NCBI GenBank assembly: GCA_036874045.1 | Contig: JAZBRI010000011.1 | Span: 9,291,501 to 9,355,500 of the forward strand | Length of the DNA stretch: 64,000 bases | Direction of reading: 5' to 3' | From: Cymodocea nodosa | Taxonomy: Eukaryota > Streptophyta > Magnoliopsida > Alismatales > Cymodoceaceae | Shown here: positions 34,080-46,563 of the stretch, piece after piece | How positions within the stretch are numbered: the first letter of the stretch is position 1 | Layout: each line of letters begins with the position of its first letter | The notes under the pieces: model-generated | Told to the model about the DNA's origin: nothing | Seen by the model: the letters and a program-made list of their open reading frames with translations, nothing else | The model's database searches: none | Position numbers and translations under genes: made by a program

Positions 34080-36084
34080 AAACTCTTTGGCTGCAAGTGT
34101 TTTATTTTAAACCCTAAGGAACGTAAAGACAAATTTAAAGCCAAATCAAATGAGGGTATTTTTATTGGTTATTCCATTAGAAATAAAGCATATAGAGTAT
34201 ATAACAAATCAACAAAAACCATTGAGGAAACCCTTCATGTGAAATTTCATGAAAATTCTCATTTGGATTTTAGATATGTTGAAAACTTTGATTCAGAAAT
34301 TCTCCCAAAAATGGTACCAAATGATGTTGATAGAGAAATTGAGAGATTATCTGATGGAATAAGAAATATAAACTTAAATGATGAACATTTAGAGAAAATA
34401 ATGTCATACCTATAGAAAATGTGGAACAACATAGAAATTGGCATTATGCTTCATCTCATCCTATTGATCAGATAATAAGTGATCCTAATCAAGGTGTTAG
34501 GACTAGGTCATTAGTAGTCAACATTTATGGTGCTTATTCATTTGTTTCCTTACTAGAACCTAAGAAAATTGAAGATGCCTTAGAAGATGAATTTTGGTAT
34601 TTAGCTATGCAAGATGAGCTAAATCAATTTATATGAAATGAGGTATGGGATCTAGTTCCACCATTTGAAAATCAGTCTATAATAGGAACAAGGTGGGTAT
34701 TTAGAAACAAAGTAGATCAGGATGGACATATAGTTAAAAATAAAGCTAGGTTAGTTACTCAAAGTAACAAGCAAGAGGAAGGAATTGACTATGATGAAAC
34801 ATTTGCTCTTGTTGCTAGACTAGAATCTATATGAATTTTGTTAGCATATGCTTGTTATATGGATTTCAAATTATATCAAATGGATGTTAAGACTGCTCTT
34901 TTAAATGAATATATAAAAGAAGAAGTTTATGTAAAACAACCTCTAGGTTTTGAAGATTCAAAATATCCTGAGTATGTTTACAAGTTTAAAAAGGCACTAT
35001 ATGGCCTTATACAAGCCCTTAGGTCTAGGTATGAGAGATTATCTAAATTTCTTATAGAAAAATGGTATTCTATGGGAAAGGCAGATCACACTCTTTTTAT
35101 CAAGAAGGTTGAAAAAAATATATTGGTAGTTCAAATCTATGTAGATGACATTATATTTGGAGCAACAAATGATAAATTAGTTGAGTCTTTTTCGAATGAG
35201 ATGACTAACCAATTTGAAATGAGTATGATGGGTGAACTATTTTCCTAGGCTTACAAATTAAGTAGTTAGAATAGGGTACTTTTATTTCACAAGAAAAATA
35301 TACTCGAGATTTATTAAAGAGGTTTGGATTAGACAACACTTAAACAAAGAATACACCAATGAGTACTATCACTAAGTTGGATAAAGATGACTTTGGAAAA
35401 ACTATAGATATAAAATAATATAGAAGTATGATTGGTTCATTACTTTATTTAACAACTAACCCACCAGATATTATGTTTAGTGTGTGTACTTGTGCTAGAT
35501 ATTGATCTAATGCTAAAGAATCACATATACTTGCTGTTAAACAAATTTTTAAATATCTATTATGAACCATCAATTTCAGATTGTTTTACTTTAAACACAG
35601 TTCTTTAAATTTGATAGGTTCTAGTGATGTTGATTTCGTAGGATGTAAGTCTGAAAGAAAAAGTACTAGTGTCACTTGTCAATTATTAAGAAATTCTTTA
35701 GTATCATGGTTTAGCAAAAAGTAAAATTGTGTAGCATTATCTACAATTGAAACTAAATATATAGCTAATGCACTTTGTTGTGCTCAAATTCTATGGATCA
35801 AACAAACTTTAAAAGATTTTAATTTAGCCTATGAACCAACTAAGATTTTTTGTGATAGTAGTTCTGCAATAAGTTTATCTAAAATTCCTGTATTACATTT
35901 ACGAGCTAAACATATAGAAGTTTGACATCATTTTCTAAGGAATAATGTGATAAAAGGAAAAATAGTATTAAATTTTGTTCCTACCATAGAACAATTAGCA
36001 AATCTATTTACAAAACCCTTAGGTAAGAATACATTTTCAAAATTACAATTAGAACTTGGTATCTGTAGATTATCTGATGTTTAA
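34080..36084 (+). pseudogene. copia-1 integrase end, reverse transcriptase and RNase H (C)
   Basis: Resumes the copia frame after G3 with integrase C-terminal sequence (FKAKSNEGIFIGYS near 34140). RT follows with [40 protein letters not shown] near 34880 and the intact catalytic [13 protein letters not shown] near 35140. RNase H contains RKSTSVTCQLL near 35660 and CDSSSAISLSK near 35855, ending GICRLSDV. Stops include 34832-34834 (TGA, shared with copy A), 35246 and one at the KQN position near 35725. IN catalytic residues are not present in this copy because the core is deleted. Confidence 0.85.
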
Positions 36085-37289
36085 ATTATCCTGTTCATTA
36101 CATAATATTTTGGTTTATTATAAATTTAGAATTTAATTTATTTATATTTAAATATATATATATATGTATATATATTTTAGAATTATTGTTTACTAGTAGT
36201 TAAGAATTTATGAAATTCTGATTTTTATTGAAGTCAATTTATTTAAGGAAAATTTCAAAAAAGGTTACTTAAGGAAAGTTGATTTAATTTAATATGAGTA
36301 TCAACTGTATTTTTGTTACTTATGTATACGTCATTATAGAGATTTTAACTGAAAAATAAATTGAAAATATGTAATGTTTATTAAAGGAAAGTTATTAACA
36401 TACTGTTAGAAAAATTAAGTCTTGTGGTTGCCTCTTATTCAATTTACTATCTTGTTTTATTGTTTGTCTGCAATTACTTGAGTAATTAAGTCCGTTGGGG
36501 GATCTTAAACCCTAGTCACTTGAACCAATTGGTTTGGGATGTACTGATTGAAAACTCATTTTACAAGTAATTCAAATTCTATTTTAAAAAAAAAAAAAAG
36601 TTACCTATTCTCACTTATCATTGAGTACCTAGTTATCTTTCCCCTAAGCAAAAGATTGTGATCATGTAAAAAGATGATATTGTGGGAAGTAATACATAAA
36701 ATATATATATATAAATAAATATTAAAAAAAAAGAGCAATGTACTCAAGCTTAGTTTCTTTTATAGGTATTATAACAATTCTGCCATAATCTATGCATATA
36801 ATCTTTGTTATTATCTATTTTTTTACATATAATGTAATGCATTTATTTTCTTAAGTTCGTGTACTCATTATTGAATTCTTTTAAGTTACCTGAAGGTATA
36901 TCTCTATGAATTTTCTTTTGTAAATTAAATAAAATAAAAGTTAGAAAGTCTAAATTATTAAATCTACTACTTATTTCTGTATTTAAAATTAAAAAAAATA
37001 AAATAAAATAAAGAGATTCAAATCTATTAGGGCTTGGCAACCCACTTAAGTCAACCATTTTGCACTTAAATGACAAATCTATTAGGGCTTGGCAACCTAA
37101 TATTAAGTATGTCATAGTTTCTCTCGACTACATTTATGTAGGGGGAGCAAACAATGACAAACAATGGTAAATTTAATCAAATGCAGATATTCTGGAACTT
37201 ATACTGATAAAAAGTTAGACTCATTCAATTAGTTTAATATACAATTATGTATTTCACTTGAATTCAGCTATTTTGTCTCACATATCAAT
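36085..37289 (+). other. AT-rich spacer after copia-1 pol (C)
   Basis: No coding sequence recognised. It holds an A-run near 36584-36599 and a direct repeat AATCTATTAGGGCTTGGCAA at 37020-37039 and 37076-37095. A PPT-like GTAGGGGGAGCAAAC lies at 37139-37153 and might be an internal polypurine tract. Confidence 0.5.
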
Positions 37290-37871
37290 AACTAACCATC
37301 CGAGTTTTTCGTATTGTTATGTTTTACTCTTCTACCAACTCGAATAGTTAAATTTCTCTCTAAGTTTCTATTTTAAATTCTTATATTTTATCCTTTTAAG
37401 AAACTCGAATAGTTATGCTTATGTCTTCGACGTTTTTGCATATCCATCGGAGAAACTCGAACAGTTAACTTAATATTATTATATTTTTATGAAAGACTTA
37501 AAATATAACAATAATTATTCTAGTTTGTCGTATAGTTATGTACTTTACTACTCATAAAACTCAAATAGTCATTATAAGTCTTCGAGTTTTCTCATTTTTA
37601 CTTAGCTAGTAGTTATTTTCTTTACATGAATAGTTACGCTAAGTCTTCTGCTTTTATAGGTGGTAAAACTCGTATAGTTATTGTAAGCATTCGAGTTATT
37701 TATCAATAATGGATCTTATATTTATGATTTCAATGATTGAATCCATTTATAAACTCGAAGAGTTATAAATGTTTTACTGACAACCTTTCATGTTTCTACC
37801 TTGGTAAAACCCTAATTTCACAATCTTTACTTCCACTAAGTTCTATAGTGAACAGCAAAGATTAATCAACA
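37290..37871 (+). other. leader of copia-1 accessory ORF (C)
   Basis: Non-coding, conserved with 19906-20403. It repeats AACTCGAATAGTTA-type motifs facing CGAGTT. It runs to the ATG of the accessory ORF. Confidence 0.5.
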
Positions 37872-40518
37872 ATGTCAGGACGTGGAAGAAGACATGGTAG
37901 AATGACAAAAGTGCAGAAAAGAGAGATGGAACTTCAAAAGATAGAAAGTGAGATCAACGACATTTACTCAAGGTATACTTTTTCTAATGAAGTACTACAT
38001 AAAATTAGAAAAGCTATTCAAGACGAAAAAAATTTATGTTGGAAATTTATTAGAAACCATGCTGAGACATAGTTTAGACTAAAACAGACTGAACTTTTTG
38101 CATTACAAATGTGGAAAAGAACATTACAACCTAACCCTAAGGTTATTACAAGTTCTGGACAAGTACCTGAAAAATTGATACAGTCTATTACTTATTATGG
38201 AAAGAAATGGGGACCAATGATAGGAAATGCCAACAAGGAATTAGAAACTTTGTATTCCCAACCTTATTTTCCCCTAACTATTTTAGACGAAATTCAAAAG
38301 TTTATTAATGAACAAAGAACTACCATTTGGACAATAGGCCTTCGAAATGAAGAACAAAAAGTTTATCAACTAAAAATGATAGAGGTTGAGATCTTAAAAC
38401 TCTATATTCCATTATTGCAACCTAAGCATCATGGTGAAGGACCATCAAGACCACAGGTGCCTTTAACAAGAGAAATTAAGAAAACATTAGATCCTCCTGA
38501 ACAACTTGAAACACTGCAAACATATAGTCGGAAAAAGAAGAAGATATTAGAATATTTTGGACTAACTACAGAGGTACAAGGCATATTGCAACAAAGAGAA
38601 GAATCATTGAAAAATGGAAAACTATGTTCCATTGCATAAGCTAGACAGGATTTTGTTTCAGGAATCCTAGCAGATGTGACAAATATTGGATTACAAGCAT
38701 ACACTTTAAGGTATTGTGTCACATTAGTGCATAATGTTTCTTTTAATACAATGAACATTTTTTCACATCATGCTGCAAGCCAACATTCTTTTCCTACGGA
38801 AAGAGAACATGTAGGAAATTTTGATGATATATACAGATGATATCAATTTTGATGACATTTTTGATGACATAGACACTAAGTCTATGAATTTTGAAGATAT
38901 TTCATCTGAAGAGGAATGTACAGATATTTTTCCTCTTACTGTATCTCGAATAGAGATTTTTAATTTTTGGTATAGGTGCTTATACTACATTTTATACATG
39001 TGGTTATGTTTGTTACAATATACATTATATTTGTTGATAAATGTATATAATCAGCAAACTACTCAATTACAAATAGAATATGACATTGCTAATGTCTCAA
39101 TTATAGAAATTTCAAAATTATAGAATGACTCTATTACACAGACAGAGATAGAATATTCTTTCATATAGAGATAGTTGTTGTATAGACCAATTATAGAAAT
39201 AAATGTTGCTGACAGACAAAATAGTACACAGACTGTTGATACTGATATACATATATCAGTTACTGATATGTTTCACGAAGATCAAATAGAGGAAACTCAG
39301 TAGATTATTGATATGACAATAACAGATATTTCAGACATTTATACTAGCTTTGATAGAAATTCTACCAGTTCTGGAAGATCTGAAAATTTAGATGTTGCTG
39401 ATAATATTGAAACAAGTCCCAAGTCAGAAAATCATAACGGGAAAATACCTAATCCTGAACAAAATTTAGATGACAATACATTATTATGGTTCAGAAATAG
39501 CTCCTGTTATGAAAAATTTCAAATATATAAAACTTTTACAGTATTATCTTCAAGACTAGTTAAGTTTGAAGGGATGGCACATATACGAAAAATGTTTGAA
39601 TTTCAAGGCTTATTGACTCTACTTCCACAACAGCCAGGCCATCTTATTATACCAGAACTTGTAAGTTGTTTCTACTCAAACTTAATAGTAGAAGAAGGTA
39701 TTCCTGTTTCAAATATACAAGAATTTGATATATATTTAACTCTAGAATTACTTTATCAAGTACTTGATCTAAAAAATGAAGGAGTTAAATTATTAGAAAG
39801 AAAACAAGTTTATCAATTGGGATGGGACACTAAAAGTTTAGCCAAAGATCTGACTGCCAATAATCAAATAAGATTACTAAATTATTTAAATGGCCAAGCA
39901 CGTTTTATTGCAAAAATACTGCATGCTTCACTATTTCAAAGGTTTGGTCATGGTGCAGAGGTTAGCAGATGCTGTCTTTATGCTACATATGCATTGATTA
40001 ATCATATACAGGTGAACTGGTATGATTTTTTTTTTTCTCATATCTTAAACTTGCAAAGTAAATTATTTTATGGTGATACACTTTTAAGAATTGTGGCAAG
40101 TCAAACAGATATTACACCTTGGCCATAGAAAAGATTAAAGTCAAGATATTTCTCTGCAAAAGAACTACAAAAATACCAGGAAGCAGATACACCTGTAATT
40201 CAATAGTAACAACAACAACAGGATCAACAAACTCAGTCACAGTAGCAACAACAACAGTCGACACAATTTTCAAAACAACAGCAATATATAGTACATGAAC
40301 AACATACAGGTATACATACAGATACAAATATACATACAAATACACATACAGATTTACATATAGACATAAATACAGAATTCTTACAACAACCATCACAAGT
40401 TTCACATTCAAATTTAAATCAAGCAATAATTGATCAGATAAACAAAGTAAGTACAGAAATTGAAAGGCAAATTTCAAATACTCTGCTAAATATTTTTCGA
40501 AGACAAAGAGGCTTGTGA
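37872..40518 (+). pseudogene. copia-1 accessory (envelope-position) ORF, copy C
   Basis: Same protein as 20404-23055: start MSGRGRRHGRMTK, end RRQRGL. It has fewer stops (near 38070, 38637, 39121 and a few more) but a 2-base deletion near 38826, where C2 has one more AT unit, shifts the frame. The hydrophobic segment ILYMWLCLLQYTLYLLINVY lies near 38985-39050. The conserved domain spans 39480-40126 and is intact over 270 codons, with GMAHIRKMFEFQGLLTLLP, ELVSCFYSNL and ATYALINHIQVNWY. A Gln-rich tract and HTDTN-like repeats follow. It is located between RNase H and PPT. I infer an envelope-like or accessory role from position and the hydrophobic segment only. Confidence 0.78.
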
Positions 40519-40842
40519 TTATACAAATTATGTATTGCATGATTTATTCATTGTAATTTGTTACCAAAAATTACTTATGTAAAGAAATTGCATTATGCAA
40601 ACTGTTTACTGCATTTAATGATCATACACTTATTTTTAACAATTATTGTTTAAAACAGTTTTATTTAAATAGTTTATTCTTATCCACGAAAGTTATGCAT
40701 GTTTAAAAATTTATTTTTGAACGATATATACTTAGCAAATTTTTCTTCCCTACATTTTATTTACTTTTTTATGATGCCAAAAAAGGGGAGAAGATAGATT
40801 ATTTGACTTATTAGGTTTTGACATCATCAAAAAGGGGGAGAT
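40519..40842 (+). other. copia-1 3' untranslated region and PPT (C)
   Basis: Two purine tracts occur: CCAAAAAAGGGGAGAAGA near 40776-40793 and the PPT AAAAAGGGGGAGAT at 40829-40842 beside the LTR. CATCATCAAAA at 40822-40832 pairs with TTTTGATGAT at 40857-40866 in the LTR. Confidence 0.78.
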
Positions 40843-41970
40843 TGTTAGGAATTTTGTTTTGATGATAAATGCTTTATTAACATTTTTAAATAAGTTTAAA
40901 TAATATTTTCTAAGTATAATAGTCACGTAATTAAATGTTGACAAGTTATTGGAAAGTTTGATTTAAAATTTTGGATAGTTAAAGTTTTGGGATAGTTAGA
41001 TTTTCAGATAGTTAAACTTTCGGATAGTTAACGTTTCGATTTAATCAAAGAGTTATGTTAAAAAATCATATAGTTAAGTTATCTGCACGTGCATTTTTAA
41101 TGTTTTAAGTTGTCACATGTTTTCCATGTACGTTCGATAATGAAAATCGAATAGTAGATAACTGTTCGAGTTTTTATGCACATGGATAGATAATTGTTCG
41201 AGTTTTATAAAATAACTAACAAACAGATAAGTTTTCTTTGTTCAGTCACATGTTTTGCAGGTGCAAAAACTCGAAGAGCTACAGATAAGTGTTCGAGTTT
41301 TTATAGGAATTAAAAGATAAGTGTTCGACTAAAGCGATGACTTAGAAGATATTCTACAAATCTCTAGGAAGATAAAGTTTTAGTGATTTACAAGTGGAAA
41401 TCGTGGAAATTCAAAATGATAATGGAGAAAGTGAAAATTTCAAAATGATAGTAGATATAGTGGAAATTCAAAAAGATAGTGGAAATCATAGATAATTTGA
41501 ATTTGAAATTAGTACGTGGATTATGGATTATGAATTATGGATTAAGTAGATGAACATGCTGAACATGAAGTTAGAGTTTGACTACTAAAAATAGAGGATA
41601 CGAGCTGCATTATGATCATCTTGATTCCAATCCCTAATCAAGATCAAGTTTGAATATTCAATCCCAAATCTCAAATATCAAATCTGAATATTCAATTGCA
41701 TATCAAATCTAGAAAAATTCTCCAACATCAAAAGAAGTTCGAAATTCCAAGTAATTTTAGAAAAGGAGTTGCAAACGCAAGAAGTTTAGAAATTCGACAA
41801 CTAGAGAAGAGATACAGAAGTTGAGCAAAAAGAAAGAAAAGGAGCTACGTGCATAAAGATCTGGTTTCATACAATTCAAAATTAGCTTTGAATAAGGACT
41901 TCATTTTTTATTTGAATTGTATATTGGACATTACTGTATCAAAACTAACAAGAAGGGAATTGAGCTAAAA
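40843..41970 (+). repeat. copia-1 3' LTR (C), 3' end missing
   Basis: Begins TGTTAGGAATTTTGTTTTGA, carries hairpin motifs at 40970-41310 and ~30-bp tandem repeats at 41390-41500 (GTGGAAATTCAAAATGATA). It matches 27757-27975 near its right side. It is cut at 41970, before the final ~170 bp that would end CCTACA, at the junction with the truncated G2 LTR. Confidence 0.82.
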
Positions 41971-42814
41971 CTGGATTTCAACATCAACAAACAACAATAT
42001 ATGAATATATATCAATAACAGCACCTGTTTTTATGATATTTAGATGAAAAGAACAAAGATTCACGGATTCAAAAAGGAACAAACAAATAACAACGAATCT
42101 GTTTTCTACTTTTACCCTATTATAATGAAAACTAAGAACATAAATAACTACCTACGTGAAACATGATAAAAAGTGAAACATCTGAAGCCAAGGAAGAGGG
42201 GAAAGGGGAGAAACGATTTGTGGAACCTCACAAATGAAGAAAAGAACCCTTGTAGTGGTGGACGTCCCTCCTCCAAGATGTGGGATGAAGGCTTTCACGT
42301 TGGAGATGACTTGTGGAATGAAGATGATGAGATCCGAGTTGAAGAGATGTGGTGGAATGACCGGCGTTCTCCTTCCTTGCTTCAAGACGTGGAGCTCCAA
42401 GAGGGGGTGATGGCTGGTGGTGTTGGAGGTGGAAAACAAAAACTCCAAGGAGAAGACCTAGACGTGCATCACTCTCTTTTATAGAGAGAGTTTCCAAGTT
42501 TGGAGATCCATCTTTGATTCAACGATTGGGATTAAATCCTACTTAATTTTCTTTCTCCAATCTTCAATTTCTATGATCTTCAATTGAATTATAAACTTTT
42601 CATAACAATAAATACATCAAAATATCAAGTCATCCATAAAATTCATAAATGATGCATGTTTGAAATAATTTCCTACTTTTAACTGTATAAAATGGGGATT
42701 GGTTCTTATTGGTTAAATAATGAAATAAATGCATAATATGACTTTAATAAATCTCATGTAAATCTATTTAACCAATAAGATCCTATAAAAATATGCAACA
42801 TTTTAATCCAAACA
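41971..42814 (-). repeat. gypsy-2 3' LTR (G2), truncated
   Basis: Same length and nearly the same sequence as 49542-50385, ending ATCCAAACA. Opposed open frames at 42152-42497 lie in the GC-rich part and are repeated at 49744-50068; I treat them as LTR sequence. A TATA motif (minus) lies at 42477-42484. Confidence 0.92.
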
Positions 42815-42826
42815 AACTCCCCCATG
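42815..42826 (-). other. gypsy-2 polypurine tract (G2)
   Basis: The minus strand reads CATGGGGGAGTT directly before the LTR start TGTTTGG. Confidence 0.85.
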
Positions 42827-44810
42827 CTTAAACTTTTACTCGTCCTGAGTAATAAAAACAACTAAAAATCAAGAACTTGAAATCACACGAAAAATTATTC
42901 AGTTCACTTGTCACTATTGAACTTGTTGGGCATGGTGGTGGCTCAAACTAATATCACAATCTCTCACAATGTCCTCTAGTTTCAACGAGTTTACACTATT
43001 GAAATGGGAAGTCACCTGTCCACAAGAACTATTTTGCCTTGAACAAAAAGGATTCACACCCTCACTACTCAAGAAAAATATCATTGTATAACAATATGAT
43101 AATGAATCAAATGAAAGAAATATGTGGTAGTGATTAACTCCCTCCCTTCAAATAAGATAAGTCAGAAAAAGCTTAGAATGAACAACCAAAGTATCACATC
43201 ATAGCGTGCTCTAATCAACCCACTCTCAAGAAAATAAAAGAAGCTAGACACTTGAGAAAGCCCACTACTTCCTTACATCCCATATGTCTCCAAGCCCCCT
43301 TTCTACATTGAAAGCTCTTTTTTCTTTTTCTTTTTTCTACTTTCTTTTTTTTTTCTTTTCATTTCAAATTCTTTTTTTTTCTTTTGGGCCGCTTTAGCCT
43401 TTTTTTTTTCTTCTTCTTCCTTTCTTTTTTTTTTCAACAATATAATTTTCCAATGGTATCAAACACCTTATTTCACCATTAAGCCTAACCTACCCCAAGA
43501 AACTCCTTAACACGCCAAATGTGATAACTTAGGTGTTTTCCTAAACATATCCTTCAAAATCTCGTAGAAGTTTGGGATGGTCCTAAATATCTCACCAAAG
43601 GTCATGTAATGAATAACCTGATTATGGTGGCACTCGGCTTAAGGATCACTTAGAAAAGATGTATAAAAATAACAAGGCGTAAGTTCAAGTGACCAGGAAG
43701 ACTCAACTCAAAACACAAATTGCTTAAACTCATCTTCTTTGGAGAACATCACTATTAGGTCCTATGCTTTTTGGTTCTGGAGTCTCACCACTCAAAAGGA
43801 AATGGGGTTGTCCCATAAAATCTAATAGTGACAACTGAATAGGCAATCTCATCAAGTGTGTTTTTCAAGTAAAAATACAATAAAATCATGCATCTAGATA
43901 TACAATAAAATATGAGTCTATCAAAGCAATTATAATGAAATGAAATTCACCTTCCCCCCACGCTTAAATTTGACATTGTCCTCAATGCAATATAAAATAG
44001 GGGATATAGATATCATACCAGATTGAAGTCACTTAAAGTCAAACCTTATTCCATACCTGTGATGCCTACATGGAATTCTTGTTAGAAAAATATCTTGAAA
44101 ATTACATATAAGGCATGTACTAAAGGTTATAAGTTGAAGATAATACAACATAATCTATAATGAAATAACTGTTTCAGCCTACTACATGTTGTCTTATTCA
44201 TGCATCATTAAATTATATGCTAAGCAAAGAAAGAAAAACCCTGGTCAATTTGATCAATAAAGCATTGAATTTCCGCATCCATCTTCTTTCGTGGTTTCGC
44301 ATTCGTCATCTTTGGCTCTTCATCTTTGTTTGTCAATGGAATTTCTTGCGATTGTAGATGGTTGTGCTGCGGTGATAGGAGCTTTTCCTTTTTCTACCCA
44401 TGTTACTTTTGCTGGTTGTGCTTATTGCTTTGTTTTCCCTTTTGATTGACGGTTCTTCCTAGCTTTTGTATTCTCCATGTGTTAAACCTATGTAAAACTT
44501 CTACAAGAGCTACATGTGGATAAGCAACAGTTATGATAAAACAATAATAAGTATTTCAGCACATGAAATAATAAACATGAACTTCAACAATGAAACAACA
44601 ATTATAACAATAATGCACATCAGATAATCTCCATAAAATAAGATCACACTCCACAATACCATAGATAAGAAAAATAGACAACAAAAGAGTAAAATAAAAT
44701 AAAACTTCTAACTACTAAACTAAATTAAGATAGTGAAACAAACTAAAAGAAAACACACAAAACAAAGATAAAAGGAAAAGAAAAACAAAATCTACTATTT
44801 CCATTCATTC
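42827..44810 (-). other. gypsy-2 3' non-coding region (G2)
   Basis: About 2 kb without a convincing gene. A long pyrimidine tract at 43318-43438 is purine-rich on the element strand. A short minus-strand frame beginning MENTKARKNRQSK near 44478 might be the remains of a 3' ORF, but stops follow within about 20 codons. None of the accessory-ORF domain of gypsy-1 is seen. Confidence 0.5.
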
Positions 44811-45141
44811 ATATTGAGGTTCTTGCAAATTCTCCTCTCTAGCTTTGAAATCAATGCCAACAAGTGTCTTCAAAACAGGCTTGAGCCTTTGTCCATTAAC
44901 TTTGAAAATGGTGTGGTCTTAAGGATTCTTGATATCTATGGAACCATAAGGATATACCTTATGCACCACAAAAGGCCCAACCCAACGAGATCTTAACTTA
45001 CCAGGATGAGTATGAAGCCTAGACATATACAACCAAACATCTTGTCTAGGGACAAATGATTTCTTACTTATCTTTTTATCATGAATTGCTTATACAATAT
45101 TGATGTGCATCCTTGAATAAAGTTGGCCAGTAAAATCCACA
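44811..45141 (-). pseudogene. gypsy-2 integrase C-terminal remnant (G2)
   Basis: On the minus strand [17 protein letters not shown] near 45080, [14 protein letters not shown] near 45000 and FKVNGQRLKPVL near 44890 match the end of gypsy integrase (compare 8400-8660). It joins near 45095 to the N-terminal zinc-binding part (FKDAHQYC). About 700 bp present in G1, including all three DDE residues, are missing. Confidence 0.8.
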
Positions 45142-46560
45142 CTACAGCACCTTGGCAGTAGTCTTCCCAGAGCCGAAATGTCCCCCACATGCTTGGTCAT
45201 GGCAAAAGGAAAGAACACTCCTAACCTCATTGTTAGGGATGCAACGTCTCAAGATCAAGTCTGGGCATTGCTTAAACAAATAAGGATCATCCCAGTAAAA
45301 ATACTTGACTCGAGACAAGAAGATCTTCCTATCTTGCCTTGTCCAATCATGTGGCATCGATCCCATGACTAAATAATTAACAATATCTGCAAACCATAAG
45401 ATGGCATTAACCATTAGAACTTGCTCGTCAGGAAATGACTCTCCAACTTCTGAATTTGAGGGTGCTAACTGCAGTCTGGATAAATGATCAGCTACAACAT
45501 TTTCACATCCTTTCTTGTCTTTGATTTCAATATCAAATTCCTGCAGCAATAAAATCCATCTCATCAAACGTGATTTGGCATCCTTCTTTGCCAACAAATA
45601 CTTTAATGCTGCATGATCTGTATACACAATTACTTTGGCTCTGATCAGATATGACCTAAATTTCTCCAAAGCAAATACAACAGCCAAAAGTTCTTTCTCA
45701 GTGATTGCATAATTGAGTTGAGCATCATTGAGGGTTTTGCTGGCATAACAAATTACATATGGAAGCTTATCAATCTTTTGTCCCAATACAACCCCTACTG
45801 CAAAATCAGAAGCATCACACATAACCTCAAAAGGATATGCCCAATTAGGAGATTGGACAATAAGGGATGATAAAAGTTGATTCTTAATCTTATAAAATGC
45901 TTCCTTGCACTCTTGGTTGAACAAAAATGGGACATCTTTTAACAAGTTCGTTAAGGGTCTAGCTATCTTGCTAAAATCCTTAATGAACCTCCTGTAAAAT
46001 CCAGCATGGCTTAGAAAGGATCTTATATCTTTAACTATTTTAGGTTCAGGTAGATTGGCGATTAATTCCACTTTTGCCTCATCCACTTCCAATCCTTTCT
46101 TAGAGACCATCTGTCCCAACACAATTCCACTTTGGACCATGAAATGACACTTTTCCCAATTTAAGACCAGCTTCTTCAATTTGCATCTTTCTAGCACTGA
46201 TATTAAATTCTTCAAACATTCATCATATGAAGATCCAAAAACAGAAAAATCATCCATGAAAATCTCAAGACAACTCTCAGTCATTTCATTAAAAATGCCC
46301 ATCATGCACCTTTGGAAAGTTGTTGGTGCATTACAAAGTCCAAAAGGCATTCGCCTATATGCAAACGTTCCAAAAGGGCATGTGAAGGTTGTCTTCTCTT
46401 GGTCTTCAAGTGCCACAACAATTTGATTATAACCCGAGTATCCATCAAGAAAGCAATAATATTCTTGCCCTACTAATCTTTCTAACATTTGATCAATAAA
46501 GGGCAATGGAAAATGATCCTTCCTGGTGGCGGCATTGAGCTTCCTATAATCTATACACAC
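45142..46560 (-). CDS. gypsy-2 RT, RNase H and integrase N-terminus (G2)
   Basis: An open frame of 472 codons. It is the continuation of the polyprotein at 46564-48642, separated by one in-frame TAG at the Trp codon before [12 protein letters not shown] shows [13 protein letters not shown], the catalytic EIFMDDF near 46250 and [13 protein letters not shown] near 46000. RNase H shows [11 protein letters not shown] near 45815, [18 protein letters not shown] near 45680 and [11 protein letters not shown] near 45610, with acidic residues intact. DHLSRL links to the integrase zinc region ([11 protein letters not shown]). RT and RNase H look undamaged, but the catalytic integrase core is deleted just downstream. 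The listed Met is internal to the polyprotein rather than a true start. Confidence 0.88.
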   Translation of the reverse strand: MCIDYRKLNAATRKDHFPLPFIDQMLERLVGQEYYCFLDGYSGYNQIVVALEDQEKTTFTCPFGTFAYRRMPFGLCNAPTTFQRCMMGIFNEMTESCLEIFMDDFSVFGSSYDECLKNLISVLERCKLKKLVLNWEKCHFMVQSGIVLGQMVSKKGLEVDEAKVELIANLPEPKIVKDIRSFLSHAGFYRRFIKDFSKIARPLTNLLKDVPFLFNQECKEAFYKIKNQLLSSLIVQSPNWAYPFEVMCDASDFAVGVVLGQKIDKLPYVICYASKTLNDAQLNYAITEKELLAVVFALEKFRSYLIRAKVIVYTDHAALKYLLAKKDAKSRLMRWILLLQEFDIEIKDKKGCENVVADHLSRLQLAPSNSEVGESFPDEQVLMVNAILWFADIVNYLVMGSMPHDWTRQDRKIFLSRVKYFYWDDPYLFKQCPDLILRRCIPNNEVRSVLSFCHDQACGGHFGSGKTTAKVL

Positions 46561-46563
46561 ACG

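Noticed and set aside
36584..36600. A-run as a possible LINE or SINE tail
   Set aside because: No upstream LINE ORF, pol III boxes or flanking duplication seen; it sits in AT-rich spacer.
42152..42497. Overlapping open frames on both strands (up to 103 codons), repeated at 49744-50068
   Set aside because: They lie in the GC-rich part of the gypsy-2 LTR. Preservation in both LTRs is explained by recent insertion, and I see no known domain.
43318..43438. Long pyrimidine tract as an intron polypyrimidine tract or microsatellite gene feature
   Set aside because: It lies in the 3' non-coding part of gypsy-2 with no exon nearby; simple low-complexity sequence is the better reading.
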